DNA of 64,000 bases from Collinsella sp. (GTDB lineage Bacteria; Actinomycetota; Coriobacteriia; Coriobacteriales; Coriobacteriaceae): positions 105,831 to 169,830 of the forward strand of contig JAUMOL010000010.1 of the NCBI GenBank assembly GCA_031295385.1. Direction: 5' to 3'. The notes below the pieces were generated by a model. It saw only the letters and a list, made by a program, of their open reading frames with translations, searched no databases and had not been told where the DNA came from. Made by a program: the position numbers and the translations under genes. Shown one piece after another: positions 35,804-42,936 of this stretch (positions are counted from its first letter, which is position 1; each line of letters begins with the position of its first letter).

Positions 35804-36234
35804 CAGGCGCCCGCCGCCTTGGCCTTGCGCTCGCGGTCGGCGAACATCAGGCTCAGCACCCTAGCGCCATCGCTCTGCGGACGCGCCTGCTGCACCTGGA
35901 TGGGCACCGCCTTGCGCGACAGCCCGAGCAGCTCGTTGAGCGCGCGTATCTCGGCGGTCGCCTGCTTGAGCACGGACACGGCGGGGTGCGGGCGCTCCAT
36001 GACGGCGTGCCGCCCGTTCTTCGCCTTGACGGGCTTGTAGCCGACGGGGTCGAGCACCTTCACGGACTTGCCCCTGCTCATGGCATCCTCCGCGGCCTTC
36101 GCCACGGCGTGCCAGTAGCACAGCAGCGCGAGGTTCGGCGCGTCCTCGTCGGAGAAGCGCCCCGATGCGGTGACGCTCGCCCAGATCTGCGATTGATAGT
36201 CATCGGATGCGACCGATTCCGGCATCTCCGGCAT
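35803..36234 (-). CDS. terminase small subunit (P27-like)
   Basis: 143 residues, helical, with RALNELLGLSRKA near the end resembling P27-family small terminases, and start MPEMPESVASDDYQ behind AGAAAGGAGG. It recognises the packaging site, which probably lies just upstream. Confidence 0.75.
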   Translation of the reverse strand: MPEMPESVASDDYQSQIWASVTASGRFSDEDAPNLALLCYWHAVAKAAEDAMSRGKSVKVLDPVGYKPVKAKNGRHAVMERPHPAVSVLKQATAEIRALNELLGLSRKAVPIQVQQARPQSDGARVLSLMFADRERKAKAAGA

Positions 36235-36480
36235 CCCGGCCTCCTTTCTCGTGCCCGCATTGTGCGACGCTGGTGAGATTCGCGGCCTACCCCCGCCCTG
36301 GGGTCATGGGGCGGGGGGAAATCGGCACTGGCAGCGATGGGTGTCCGTGCACCCCCGGGGAGGGGCGATGCCCCCGCCATCGGCGGCTCAGCGCCCCAGA
36401 AAAGCAGTGAGGCACAGCCGAGCAAACGACCGCGCCTCCAGTTAGCCCTACGGCTCTCTTTATTCAGTTGTCCCTAACGC
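36235..36480. other. non-coding gap between HNH and small terminase; candidate cos/packaging site
   Basis: No gene is visible in 246 bp. The stretch has unusual G and C runs (cccccgccctggggtcatgg, gggcgggggg, acccccgggg). In HK97-like phages with an HNH gene beside terminase, the cohesive-end site is at this place. No precise cut site can be read. Confidence 0.4.
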
Positions 36481-36762
36481 TTAGAACAGCCGCGTGCGCC
36501 TTATCTCGACGGGCCTCGCGTCGCCCGGCATGTGCTTGCCCTTCCTCTGGTTGCAGATGCGATGCGCCGCGTCGAGGTTCGCGTAGTCCAGCACCGCGCC
36601 GCCCCTCGCCCTCGGCACCACGTGGTCGGCCTCGAAGCTCCAAGGCGTGCCGGGCGGCAGGCTGTAGTCTATGGGCTGTCCGCATATGTGGCACGGCCTG
36701 CCCTCGGCGCGGAGCCTCGCCTTGAGCTTGCGCTCGGCGTTGCCGTTGGAGCTCCACGTCAT
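36481..36762 (-). CDS. HNH endonuclease
   Basis: 93 residues with zinc ligands CHICGQ and a later CNQRKG, and the nuclease core FEADHVVPRARGG..NLDAAHRIC. HNH proteins next to terminase are needed for cos cleavage and packaging in several siphophages. Its start overlaps the preceding stop. Confidence 0.85.
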   Translation of the reverse strand: MTWSSNGNAERKLKARLRAEGRPCHICGQPIDYSLPPGTPWSFEADHVVPRARGGAVLDYANLDAAHRICNQRKGKHMPGDARPVEIRRTRLF

Positions 36763-36959
36763 GCCAGGCGCCTCCTCGCGAGGTAGTCCTTCTTCACCGA
36801 CAGGGTCGGGGTCTCGTCGGTGCTTCCTATCTTGATGGTGACCGTTAAGGGCGGCAGCACGAACCTCTCGTCGATGTCCCCCGCCACGTCGTCCGCCATG
36901 GACTCCAGCGGGGCCGCGGCGTCGCGGAGCTGTTGCGCAACCCTCTCGCCGGCACTCAT
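36759..36959 (-). CDS. small hypothetical phage protein
   Basis: 66 residues from the ATG at 36959: a helical start (SAGERVAQQLRDAAAPLESMADD), a beta part (LPPLTVTIKIGSTDETPTLSV) and a basic end. Coupled at both ends by 4-bp overlaps. No family recognised. Confidence 0.5.
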   Translation of the reverse strand: MSAGERVAQQLRDAAAPLESMADDVAGDIDERFVLPPLTVTIKIGSTDETPTLSVKKDYLARRRLA

Positions 36960-37078
36960 GCGACCATCCCCGCCAGGACGTGCCAGCACCACACGACGGC
37001 GGCGACGCAAAGCAGAACGAGCGCGGCCATGATGAGGCACCCGATGAGCTTGCCTATAAGCCTTCCGATCTTTTCCAT
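36956..37078 (-). CDS. 40-residue membrane protein
   Basis: A basic start (MEKIGRLIGKLIG) leads into one hydrophobic helix (CLIMAALVLLCVAAVVWCW). The stop overlaps the next start as ATGA and a GGAGGAATGGA site precedes it. Function unknown. Confidence 0.5.
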   Translation of the reverse strand: MEKIGRLIGKLIGCLIMAALVLLCVAAVVWCWHVLAGMVA

Positions 37079-37165
37079 TCCATTCCTCCAATCACCCGCA
37101 CGCCATGCGCGCGAGAACGGTCGGTACCACGGCGAGTGCCCACGCGGACCTCGCCACCGGCGGCA

Positions 37166-37450
37166 TCAGCCACAGAACATGCCGCACGCCGCCTCCTGCA
37201 TGTCCCTCATGTGGTTCGCTATCCATGGGAGCGCCCAGTAGGCGACGTCGCTCGGCTCCGCGTCCGCCCCGTCGAACTTCTCCCGGAAGGCGTCGTCGAA
37301 CTCTATCTCGCAGATGCCGTAGTCGCAGCAGCACTCGTACATCTTGGTGCACTCGGCGCAAGTGGGCTTGCCCTCGCCGAAGTGCCTGTCGATTGCCGCG
37401 TCGGTGCATCCGTCCGGGAGGTTGTAGCCTGGCTCACAGCTTGCCCCCAA
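37166..37450 (-). CDS. cysteine-rich hypothetical phage protein
   Basis: 94 residues if the TTG at 37450 is used. Cysteine clusters CAECTKMYECCCDYGIC suggest metal binding, and the C-terminus has WALPWIANHMRDMQE. The start is uncertain because it overlaps the preceding gene by 17 bp without a clear ribosome binding site. Confidence 0.45.
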   Translation of the reverse strand: MGASCEPGYNLPDGCTDAAIDRHFGEGKPTCAECTKMYECCCDYGICEIEFDDAFREKFDGADAEPSDVAYWALPWIANHMRDMQEAACGMFCG

Positions 37451-37622
37451 GGCGGATCACCTTCTCGCGGTACACCTCGTACCGTTCGATGAACCTGTGC
37501 GGGTTCTCCGCGATGATGTTGAGAACCTCAACGAGCGCCATCTTTCCCAAGGGGCGCTCGCCGTCCGTGAGCTCGCTGTCCGGCACGTCGATGATGTGGC
37601 GCTCAATGATCTCGAATTTCAT
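37434..37622 (-). CDS. small hypothetical phage protein
   Basis: 62 residues (MKFEIIERHIIDVPDSEL, ending EKVIRLGGKL) in an early-gene string with 4-bp overlaps. No family recognised. Confidence 0.5.
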   Translation of the reverse strand: MKFEIIERHIIDVPDSELTDGERPLGKMALVEVLNIIAENPHRFIERYEVYREKVIRLGGKL

Positions 37623-37855
37623 TTTGTCTCCTGACTTGCAAGTGCTTTGGGCCTCACGATGTCGCGCGGGTCTTCGCCCATCGCGGCCGCGAGGTTCAGC
37701 AGCATGTTCATCTTCACGTTCCGCCCCTGGCTGATGGCGTGGCTCAGGCTGCTCATGTCCACGCCCGCGGCACGCGCCAGCTGCTTCAGAGGCATGTGGT
37801 AGTCGGCCCGCCAGCGCGCTATCTTCTCGGCGTCCAGGACGTACTCGGTCGCCAT
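37619..37855 (-). CDS. helix-turn-helix (XRE-like) regulator
   Basis: 78 residues. The HTH core is MPLKQLARAAGVDMSSLSHAISQG, followed by MNMLLNLAAAMGEDPRDIV. It lies far from the lysogeny switch and in front of the packaging genes, so it could regulate late transcription; this is inference. Confidence 0.7.
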   Translation of the reverse strand: MATEYVLDAEKIARWRADYHMPLKQLARAAGVDMSSLSHAISQGRNVKMNMLLNLAAAMGEDPRDIVRPKALASQETK

Positions 37856-37859
37856 CGCG

Positions 37860-38036
37860 TCACGCCCTCTCGAATCGGTTTTGGTCGAGCCACCAGCTCG
37901 GGCACTGCTCGAGGCCCTTCCACACGCGGTAGTGCATCCAGTCCTTCTGGCGGTCGGCGTTGGCGCACCCGTTGAAGCGGTAGTACAGGCATGTCGTGCA
38001 GTCCTCGGGCACGTCCTTCTTTTCGATTACGAGCAT
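37860..38036 (-). CDS. 58-residue cysteine-containing phage protein
   Basis: MLVIEKKDVPEDCTTCLYYR opens the protein and a second cysteine pair follows (FNGCANADR, LEQCPSWW), giving a four-cysteine pattern that may bind zinc. It fills the gap between the HTH and zinc-ribbon genes with tight spacing. Confidence 0.55.
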   Translation of the reverse strand: MLVIEKKDVPEDCTTCLYYRFNGCANADRQKDWMHYRVWKGLEQCPSWWLDQNRFERA

Positions 38037-38038
38037 CT

Positions 38039-38377
38039 CTACATCCCCTTCCTGCTATTGCGCTTGGCATTCATCGAGATCGCCACCCCGCAGCTATGGC
38101 AGTAGTTCGGCACGCCGTACTCGCCGATTTCCGCACCGCATTGAGGACAAAACACGTAGCCCTCCATTGCGTTTGGTATGACGGGTCTATATATCGGACG
38201 GTCGATTAGGTCGGCAAGCACATCCACGTCGTATGCATCGGAGTAACCTGGAATATCGGTGCACCCGACTTCAAGAACGCCCAAGATTTCTGAATCTAGA
38301 ACCCCGCTGTTATGGCATCCATCGGTGAGCCTGCGCAGCTCATCGGCTACCTCGCGGCGCTGTTCGTCGCTAGCCAT
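38039..38377 (-). CDS. LADLID-family phage protein with C-terminal zinc ribbon (copy 1)
   Basis: 112 residues: N-terminal helix DEQRREVADELRRL, middle VDVLADLIDRPIYR, then a zinc ribbon (CPQCGAEIG, CHSCGVAI). It shares its first half with the next two genes, so the three are tandem paralogues. Confidence 0.6.
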   Translation of the reverse strand: MASDEQRREVADELRRLTDGCHNSGVLDSEILGVLEVGCTDIPGYSDAYDVDVLADLIDRPIYRPVIPNAMEGYVFCPQCGAEIGEYGVPNYCHSCGVAISMNAKRNSRKGM

Positions 38378-38729
38378 CGAGGACCACCGCCCCGCAGACC
38401 GGGCATGAGTACCAGTCGACTGGGAACGCCTCGGAGGTCACGACGAGCACACCGTCCGGCCTGTCGCCGGGCACCAGCACGCGGCACCCGCACTCTGAGC
38501 ACTTGAATGATTCCTTGGTGTAGTCGGCGACGTTGTGACATGTCGGACGGTCGATTAGGTCTGCAAGGGCCGCGTACGTCTCGTTCTCAACCTCGTGAAT
38601 GGACTTGCCGTCCACCTCGACGCCGATTGAGTTTGCAATCACGTCGAGTGAATCAACGTGGCGGTATGCCCCGGTCGATGCTTCGCGCAACTCAGCCACC
38701 GCTCGCTTGCGCTCCTCGTCGTTAATCAT
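38370..38729 (-). CDS. LADLID-family phage protein with zinc ribbon (copy 2)
   Basis: 119 residues from the ATG at 38729: DEERKRAVAELREAS, AALADLIDRPTCHNVADY, then CSECGCRVLVPG and CPVCGAVVL as zinc ligands. Same layout as copy 1; starts coupled to neighbours. Confidence 0.6.
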   Translation of the reverse strand: MINDEERKRAVAELREASTGAYRHVDSLDVIANSIGVEVDGKSIHEVENETYAALADLIDRPTCHNVADYTKESFKCSECGCRVLVPGDRPDGVLVVTSEAFPVDWYSCPVCGAVVLDG

Positions 38730-38922
38730 CGTCTCCCCCTTCCGGGTCAATGAGATCAGCGAGCTTATCGAGGACAACATCGAAGTCATGGTAGTCCTCG
38801 AAGCCGACCACCACCTCGGCAAGCTCGTCGAAGAACTGCTCCTTGTACTGGATGGAGTGGCCGATGGTCAGGTGTCGCAGGTTCTCAGCCATCTCGCGTC
38901 GCTCTTCGCTAGTGAATGTCAT
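38722..38922 (-). CDS. LADLID-family phage protein without zinc ribbon (copy 3)
   Basis: 66 residues from the ATG at 38922: SEERREMAENLRHL, then VVLDKLADLIDPEGGDDD, ending where the other copies continue into the ribbon. A short paralogue or truncated copy. Confidence 0.55.
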   Translation of the reverse strand: MTFTSEERREMAENLRHLTIGHSIQYKEQFFDELAEVVVGFEDYHDFDVVLDKLADLIDPEGGDDD

Positions 38923-39418
38923 CGAAACCAGCTCCAAACATACAGTCGTAGTCGCACTCCCAGGTCTCTCCGTCGCGGCTCATGGTCGCCCCGTACCTCG
39001 GAGTACCGCCGGTATCGTCGCCCCAGAAGTGGAAGTGCCATCCAAGGAAGTCGAACTCCTCGTCGTACTCGTCTGCGGCGTACCTCGTGTCGCCGTACTC
39101 CTCGTAACCGTCCCACCCGAACTTGCGGGAAAGGTCATCGAACGTGTATATGGTCGGCTTGTCCTCGCCGTCCTCCCACTCGTAGACCTCCGGCCAACCC
39201 TGCTTGTAGCACCCGACGCGGACATTGCCGTCGCCCATGACTCCATGGTGCGAGAACTCGAACCACTCGAATCCGTCATGGTGCTTCATGATGTTCGCGT
39301 ACACGCGGAGTCCAGTAGGCAGGGAACCCTCGTCGGTGTCGTATACGCCTACGTCCTCCTTATCGGTTCTGCGCTCGCCGTTTAGGTACACGAATGCGCC
39401 GTAGTCGCTGTATGCCAT
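38909..39418 (-). CDS. acidic aromatic-rich hypothetical phage protein
   Basis: 169 residues very rich in Asp, Gly, Tyr and Trp (DEYDEEFDFLGWHFHFWGDD). Nothing known is recognised. Highly acidic small phage proteins are sometimes DNA mimics or anti-defence factors, but there is no specific support here. Confidence 0.5.
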   Translation of the reverse strand: MAYSDYGAFVYLNGERRTDKEDVGVYDTDEGSLPTGLRVYANIMKHHDGFEWFEFSHHGVMGDGNVRVGCYKQGWPEVYEWEDGEDKPTIYTFDDLSRKFGWDGYEEYGDTRYAADEYDEEFDFLGWHFHFWGDDTGGTPRYGATMSRDGETWECDYDCMFGAGFDDIH

Positions 39419-39464
39419 GGCTATACCTCCTTCGCCGCCGCCTCGCGGCGCTTTTCATCGGTAA

Positions 39465-39734
39465 TCATTCGTCCACCTTGGATATGGCCAGCGCCACGTA
39501 TTTCTGGGCAAGGCCCTCGAAGTCGTCGAGGATGTAGTCGATTCGGTAGACTTCACCGTTGAGCGGATGCCTGGCTGCTTCCCCGACGGCGTAGCCTTCG
39601 TTCGTGACAACGTCGAATACGATCTCATCGCCGACCTTGTAACCCCGGTCGTTCTTGCGAATCTCGAACGTCTTGGTGCCGTTCAGGACGGCGTCGGCGT
39701 ATTGCTCTTGAATCTTGAGCCTATGCGTCGCCAT
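39465..39734 (-). CDS. ASCH/DUF3850 domain protein
   Basis: 89 residues with HRLKIQEQYADAVLNGTKTFE followed by IRKNDRGYKVGDEI, the DUF3850 signature of the ASCH (RNA-binding, PUA-like) fold. Common in phage early regions; target unknown. Confidence 0.8.
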   Translation of the reverse strand: MATHRLKIQEQYADAVLNGTKTFEIRKNDRGYKVGDEIVFDVVTNEGYAVGEAARHPLNGEVYRIDYILDDFEGLAQKYVALAISKVDE

Positions 39735-40126
39735 CAGGCCTCACCCCTCAGCTTGCGGATGCGGGATACGATGTCCTCAATCACTTTCGGAGAGCAACCA
39801 GTTGTTATATTGCTGAGAGAACAACTTTGACAGGTTCCATCCTTGCTGAAGTACGTGCAAGAGGTGCCTTCTGCGACGCATTTGTCCAAGTCCTCTTCCA
39901 GCTTCTCCCAGCTGTCGGGTTCGGTGAGGTACATGAGCTCGGCGTCGAGTTTCCTGCCCGCGTCCGTGACTGCGCGCCAGCAGTTCCCCCACTCTTTCTC
40001 GAGGTCGGAATCGACCGTGTACACCCAGTACACGATGTTTCGGGCCGTGCCGCCGCTGCCGTACAGCACCTTGGTATCTAGCGGAATCTCTCGACCGTCG
40101 GCATCCTTTGGCAGTTGAATCATCAT
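39734..40126 (-). CDS. hypothetical phage protein with cysteine cluster
   Basis: 130 residues. The N-terminus (LDTKVLYGSGGTARNIVYWVY) and TEPDSWEKLEEDLDKCV recur in Coriobacterial and Streptococcal phage proteins. CTYFSKDGTCQSCSLSN suggests metal binding. Function unknown. Confidence 0.5.
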   Translation of the reverse strand: MMIQLPKDADGREIPLDTKVLYGSGGTARNIVYWVYTVDSDLEKEWGNCWRAVTDAGRKLDAELMYLTEPDSWEKLEEDLDKCVAEGTSCTYFSKDGTCQSCSLSNITTGCSPKVIEDIVSRIRKLRGEA

Positions 40127-40142
40127 TCCTCCTTATCTGGCG

Positions 40143-40783
40143 TCATACGCCCTCCATCCCGATCTGCTCGCACCACTGGTTGGCCATCGCCTTTGCGATG
40201 CCCGGGAACGTGCGGCTGCGAACCTTGGCGCGTTCGTGTGGCGGCAGATGCCAGGCGTCCGCGTACCATGCCGGCATGGAGTTGCCTGACTTGAAGACCT
40301 TGCGCGGCTCAGGCTCGACCTCATCAGTCGGCTTGAGCGGCTCGAGCCCCTTCAGCCACAGGCACGTCTTCTTTTCGAACGGGTCGCCGAACATGTACGG
40401 CTGCACGATTTGGTCCGGTTTGCGCCATCTTGTGCTCATGCAGCCGACGGGGTTCTCGATTGCGACGTGCGGCGCATCGCACTTGGCGAACGCCATGAAG
40501 AACTCGACGGCGGCCTCACGGTTAGCCTTGCGCTCGCGCGCTCTGTCGCCGTACTTCCCCTCGTCGAACCAGCGGTTGCCGGTGACGGTGAGATACGTGC
40601 ATGGCGGGTGCGCGATCACCAGGTCCCACCTGAGCTTGAGCATCTGGAGAGCGTCGACGTTGAGGTGCATGAGGTCGTGACCCCCCCCGCTTCCTCAAGG
40701 TCGCAGCTGTAAGCCTCGTGCCCCATCTTCCGGAACTCAAGCGCCACGCGCTGCGACTCCTCGCAGGCGATAAGAACTCGCAT
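40143..40783 (-). pseudogene. DNA cytosine methyltransferase-like protein, frameshifted at a G8 tract
   Basis: The N-terminal part starts at 40783 (MRVLIACEESQRVALEF, GHEAYSCDLEEAGG) and the rest is in another frame from about 40670 (MHLNVDALQM, catalytic-type HPPCTYLTVTGNRWF, ENPVGCMS). Together they make one methyltransferase-fold protein common in phages. The break is in eight G (40681-40688); six or nine would restore the frame. It may be a true lesion, a phase-variable switch or a homopolymer error in the assembly. Confidence 0.75.
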
Positions 40784-40894
40784 CTACGCCACCCTCTTCC
40801 TGACGACGGCCACGTCGTACATGCCCTCGAGGTAGCCGACGGCCCTCGCCGCGGCCATGTCTTGCTCGCGCCCGAGCTCATCCCATCCGCTCAT
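40784..40894 (-). CDS. 36-residue hypothetical protein
   Basis: MSGWDELGREQDMAAARAVG and a basic end. GGGAGG precedes the ATG, which overlaps the upstream stop as ATGA. Only context and spacing support it. Confidence 0.4.
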   Translation of the reverse strand: MSGWDELGREQDMAAARAVGYLEGMYDVAVVRKRVA

Positions 40895-41094
40895 CGCGCC
40901 TCCCAGTAGTTGCATACGGCCTCCGCCTGCGTCCTGTGAACGAAATCCGGGCGCCGCTCGCACTCGTACTCCGTGCGCTCCACGCCGTGGACGGTGCGCA
41001 GCACCGTCGCGCAGCAGTGCAAGCAGTTCTCGCAGCGCTCCTCCCGGAGCCCGTCCGCATAGATGTCCGGCCTCTCGACTCCCGTCATCTGCAT
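40891..41094 (-). CDS. small cysteine-rich phage protein
   Basis: 67 residues with CENCLHCCATVL and a later CNYWEAR. The CxxCxxCC pattern suggests a metal site. The start may be at the second Met. Coupled to neighbours. Confidence 0.45.
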   Translation of the reverse strand: MQMTGVERPDIYADGLREERCENCLHCCATVLRTVHGVERTEYECERRPDFVHRTQAEAVCNYWEAR

Positions 41095-41309
41095 CCCCTC
41101 TTCCCGTACCTTCCATCGTTTACCATGTTCCTGACGTGGCGCCGCATGTCCCGCGCCGTCTGGTCTCCCTCGGGCGGCAGCTTCCGACCGCTCGCGCACT
41201 CGACGCAGTGGACGCGCCAGCCGCCGCGGTAGCGCTCGAAGTGCCCGAACCCGGGAGGCGTCCACCTGCCGCACTCGCGGCAGTAGCCGCCGTAGACGTT
41301 CCTAGCCAT
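41085..41309 (-). CDS. small zinc-finger phage protein
   Basis: 74 residues with CRECGRW and CVECASG (two CxxC pairs 20 residues apart) and a basic C-terminus (RDMRRHVRNMVNDGRYGKR). Probably a zinc-binding nucleic-acid protein. Confidence 0.5.
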   Translation of the reverse strand: MARNVYGGYCRECGRWTPPGFGHFERYRGGWRVHCVECASGRKLPPEGDQTARDMRRHVRNMVNDGRYGKRGCR

Positions 41310-41339
41310 TCCCCTGCTCCTTCCTGTACTTGCCGCCCA

Positions 41340-41618
41340 TCACCGGCACCTCCCGATGCTCTTCAGGTACAGGTTGTTGCGGCGCGAGCGGGCGAGTGCG
41401 CGACGGCGGCGGCGCCGCCACTTCGGGTCGAGCGCCTTCGCGAGCTTCCTCATGAGCCGGCGGGCGTCTCTGAACACGCGGGAGATGCTCTCCCACAGCA
41501 TCTCGGCGACGGCCTTCGCGGCATCGCCGATTACCTCCAGCAACCGCGTCGCCGCCCAGCTAAGCGTCCCAGGGTATGGCGTCTCGGACGTCTCGCCGGT
41601 CTTCTTCTCGTCGGTCAT
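41340..41618 (-). CDS. hypothetical phage protein with basic C-terminus
   Basis: 92 residues from the ATG at 41618 (AAAGGA upstream). Amphipathic helices (WAATRLLEVIGDAAKAVAEM) and a strongly basic end (KWRRRRRRALARSRR). A 12-codon frame (41302-41340) follows it and is too short to judge. Confidence 0.45.
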   Translation of the reverse strand: MTDEKKTGETSETPYPGTLSWAATRLLEVIGDAAKAVAEMLWESISRVFRDARRLMRKLAKALDPKWRRRRRRALARSRRNNLYLKSIGRCR

Positions 41619-41640
41619 CGGTATTCCTTTCATTCGCTTC

Positions 41641-42039
41641 CTATTCGCGTTCATAGACATCGCCGGCCATGGATTCCGCGAGCGCGCGCATGTCGGTCAC
41701 CTCGGCGCACTCCGCGCCGAAGAACATGCCCAGCTCGCCCCTCTTGTGCCTGTCGCACCGGTAGGCGCGGCAGATCTCCGGCCTCGCGGCGTAGACCGCG
41801 CACTCGCGCCCGTCCGTCAGATACGGGCACAGCAGGTCGTACTCCGCCCTGGGCTCGGCGGGCTCGATTCCGTTCCGGCGCACGTACATCTCGAGGCGCA
41901 CCCGGTCGAACGGGCTCACGGGCAGGAACCGCGAGCAGCACTCGCCGCAGCCCCTGCAGTCGCCCGTGTACAGGTCGGTCACGTCGTCGCTCTGGAGCCC
42001 GGCGTGGATGGCCGCGGCGATGGCCTTCTCGTCATTCAT
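41641..42039 (-). CDS. YkgJ-family cysteine cluster protein
   Basis: 132 residues from the ATG at 42039. Cysteine clusters CRGCGECCSRFLPVS, CPYLTDGRECAVY and PEICRAYRC match the YkgJ (zinc/iron-chelating) family. The phage role is unknown. Confidence 0.75.
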   Translation of the reverse strand: MNDEKAIAAAIHAGLQSDDVTDLYTGDCRGCGECCSRFLPVSPFDRVRLEMYVRRNGIEPAEPRAEYDLLCPYLTDGRECAVYAARPEICRAYRCDRHKRGELGMFFGAECAEVTDMRALAESMAGDVYERE

Positions 42040-42487
42040 CGGCCAGCCCTGCCGCTCTTGTCGGGCACGGCGGCCTCTGCTCGGCACACTTGGCCACCTT
42101 CTTGTCGTAGATCCTCTTGAGGTCCCGGCGCATGAACCGGGTGAACTCCTCCTCGCCGACGTCGTCCGCCAGCGCCACATATCGCATCGCATCGTGGCAC
42201 CATTCGTCGAAGCCGAGCAGCCTTCCGCTGAACGCGCTCTTGACGTCCGTGACCTCGGCGTAGGTGAAGCGGGTCAGCATCTCCTCGCGCATGACCTCGT
42301 CGGCCAGTTCCTCAATGGGCGTCTTGGGCCGGTTGATGATCTGTCGGTAGCCGTTGGCCCTCTTGGTCATGGCGTCGAGCTGCTTGGCCAGCTTGTTGTT
42401 CTCGGCCACGAGGCGCTCGTTGCGGCGCTGCTCGCAGTCAAGCTCGGCGAGCACGTACTGCTCGCAGTTGGTGATCTCCATCGTCAT
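42032..42487 (-). CDS. hypothetical phage protein with coiled coil
   Basis: 151 residues from the ATG at 42487 (GAGGTG upstream). The N-terminal 60 residues form a coiled coil (CEQRRNERLVAENNKLAKQL); the rest is helical with charged ends. No family recognised. Confidence 0.5.
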   Translation of the reverse strand: MTMEITNCEQYVLAELDCEQRRNERLVAENNKLAKQLDAMTKRANGYRQIINRPKTPIEELADEVMREEMLTRFTYAEVTDVKSAFSGRLLGFDEWCHDAMRYVALADDVGEEEFTRFMRRDLKRIYDKKVAKCAEQRPPCPTRAAGLADE

Positions 42488-42936
42488 CTCACCTCTCGGA
42501 TGATCTCGTTTCCGTATCGGTCGGTGATGGCCCAGTAGCCGAACATGTAGAGGTCGGGGCTGTGCGGCTGGTACTCCCTGAGCAGCGTGCCGGACCACCA
42601 TGCCGCCTCGGCCGGCCCGGTGCGCCATACCCACTCGGCCCTGAGGCCGCCGTCATGGAACTTCCCGTGGCACCCGGTCGTGCCGGAGCCGCACAGGGCG
42701 AACAGCGGGCTGCGCAGCTCCCACACCCCGTTCGGCGTGACGAGCCTGAACGTCTTACCCCACGACCTGCGGGCGACGTGGTGGCAGTTGGAGGCGCGCC
42801 TGCCGCACACCGCGCACCGGGCCTGCATCGGCTCGTATGCCGTGCCGTGCGTGTACCTCGCCCCGAGGTGGGGCTTGCCGTACAGCTCGGCGCGCTCCTT
42901 CGGCCATCCCCTCAGCAGGCCCGCGTCGAGGATCAT
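42484..42936 (-). CDS. HNH-like zinc-binding phage protein
   Basis: 150 residues from the ATG at 42936. CAVCGRRASNCHHVARRSWG and CGSGTTGCHGKFHDGGL resemble a His-Cys/HNH nuclease core with two metal-binding pairs. It follows the replication-type gene, where recombination nucleases such as NinG are often placed. Confidence 0.6.
   Translation of the reverse strand: MILDAGLLRGWPKERAELYGKPHLGARYTHGTAYEPMQARCAVCGRRASNCHHVARRSWGKTFRLVTPNGVWELRSPLFALCGSGTTGCHGKFHDGGLRAEWVWRTGPAEAAWWSGTLLREYQPHSPDLYMFGYWAITDRYGNEIIREVR

Noticed and set aside
37092..37166. A 24-codon frame coupled by TGATG to the upstream gene
   Set aside because: Too short and without a ribosome binding site; a small membrane peptide is possible but not supported.
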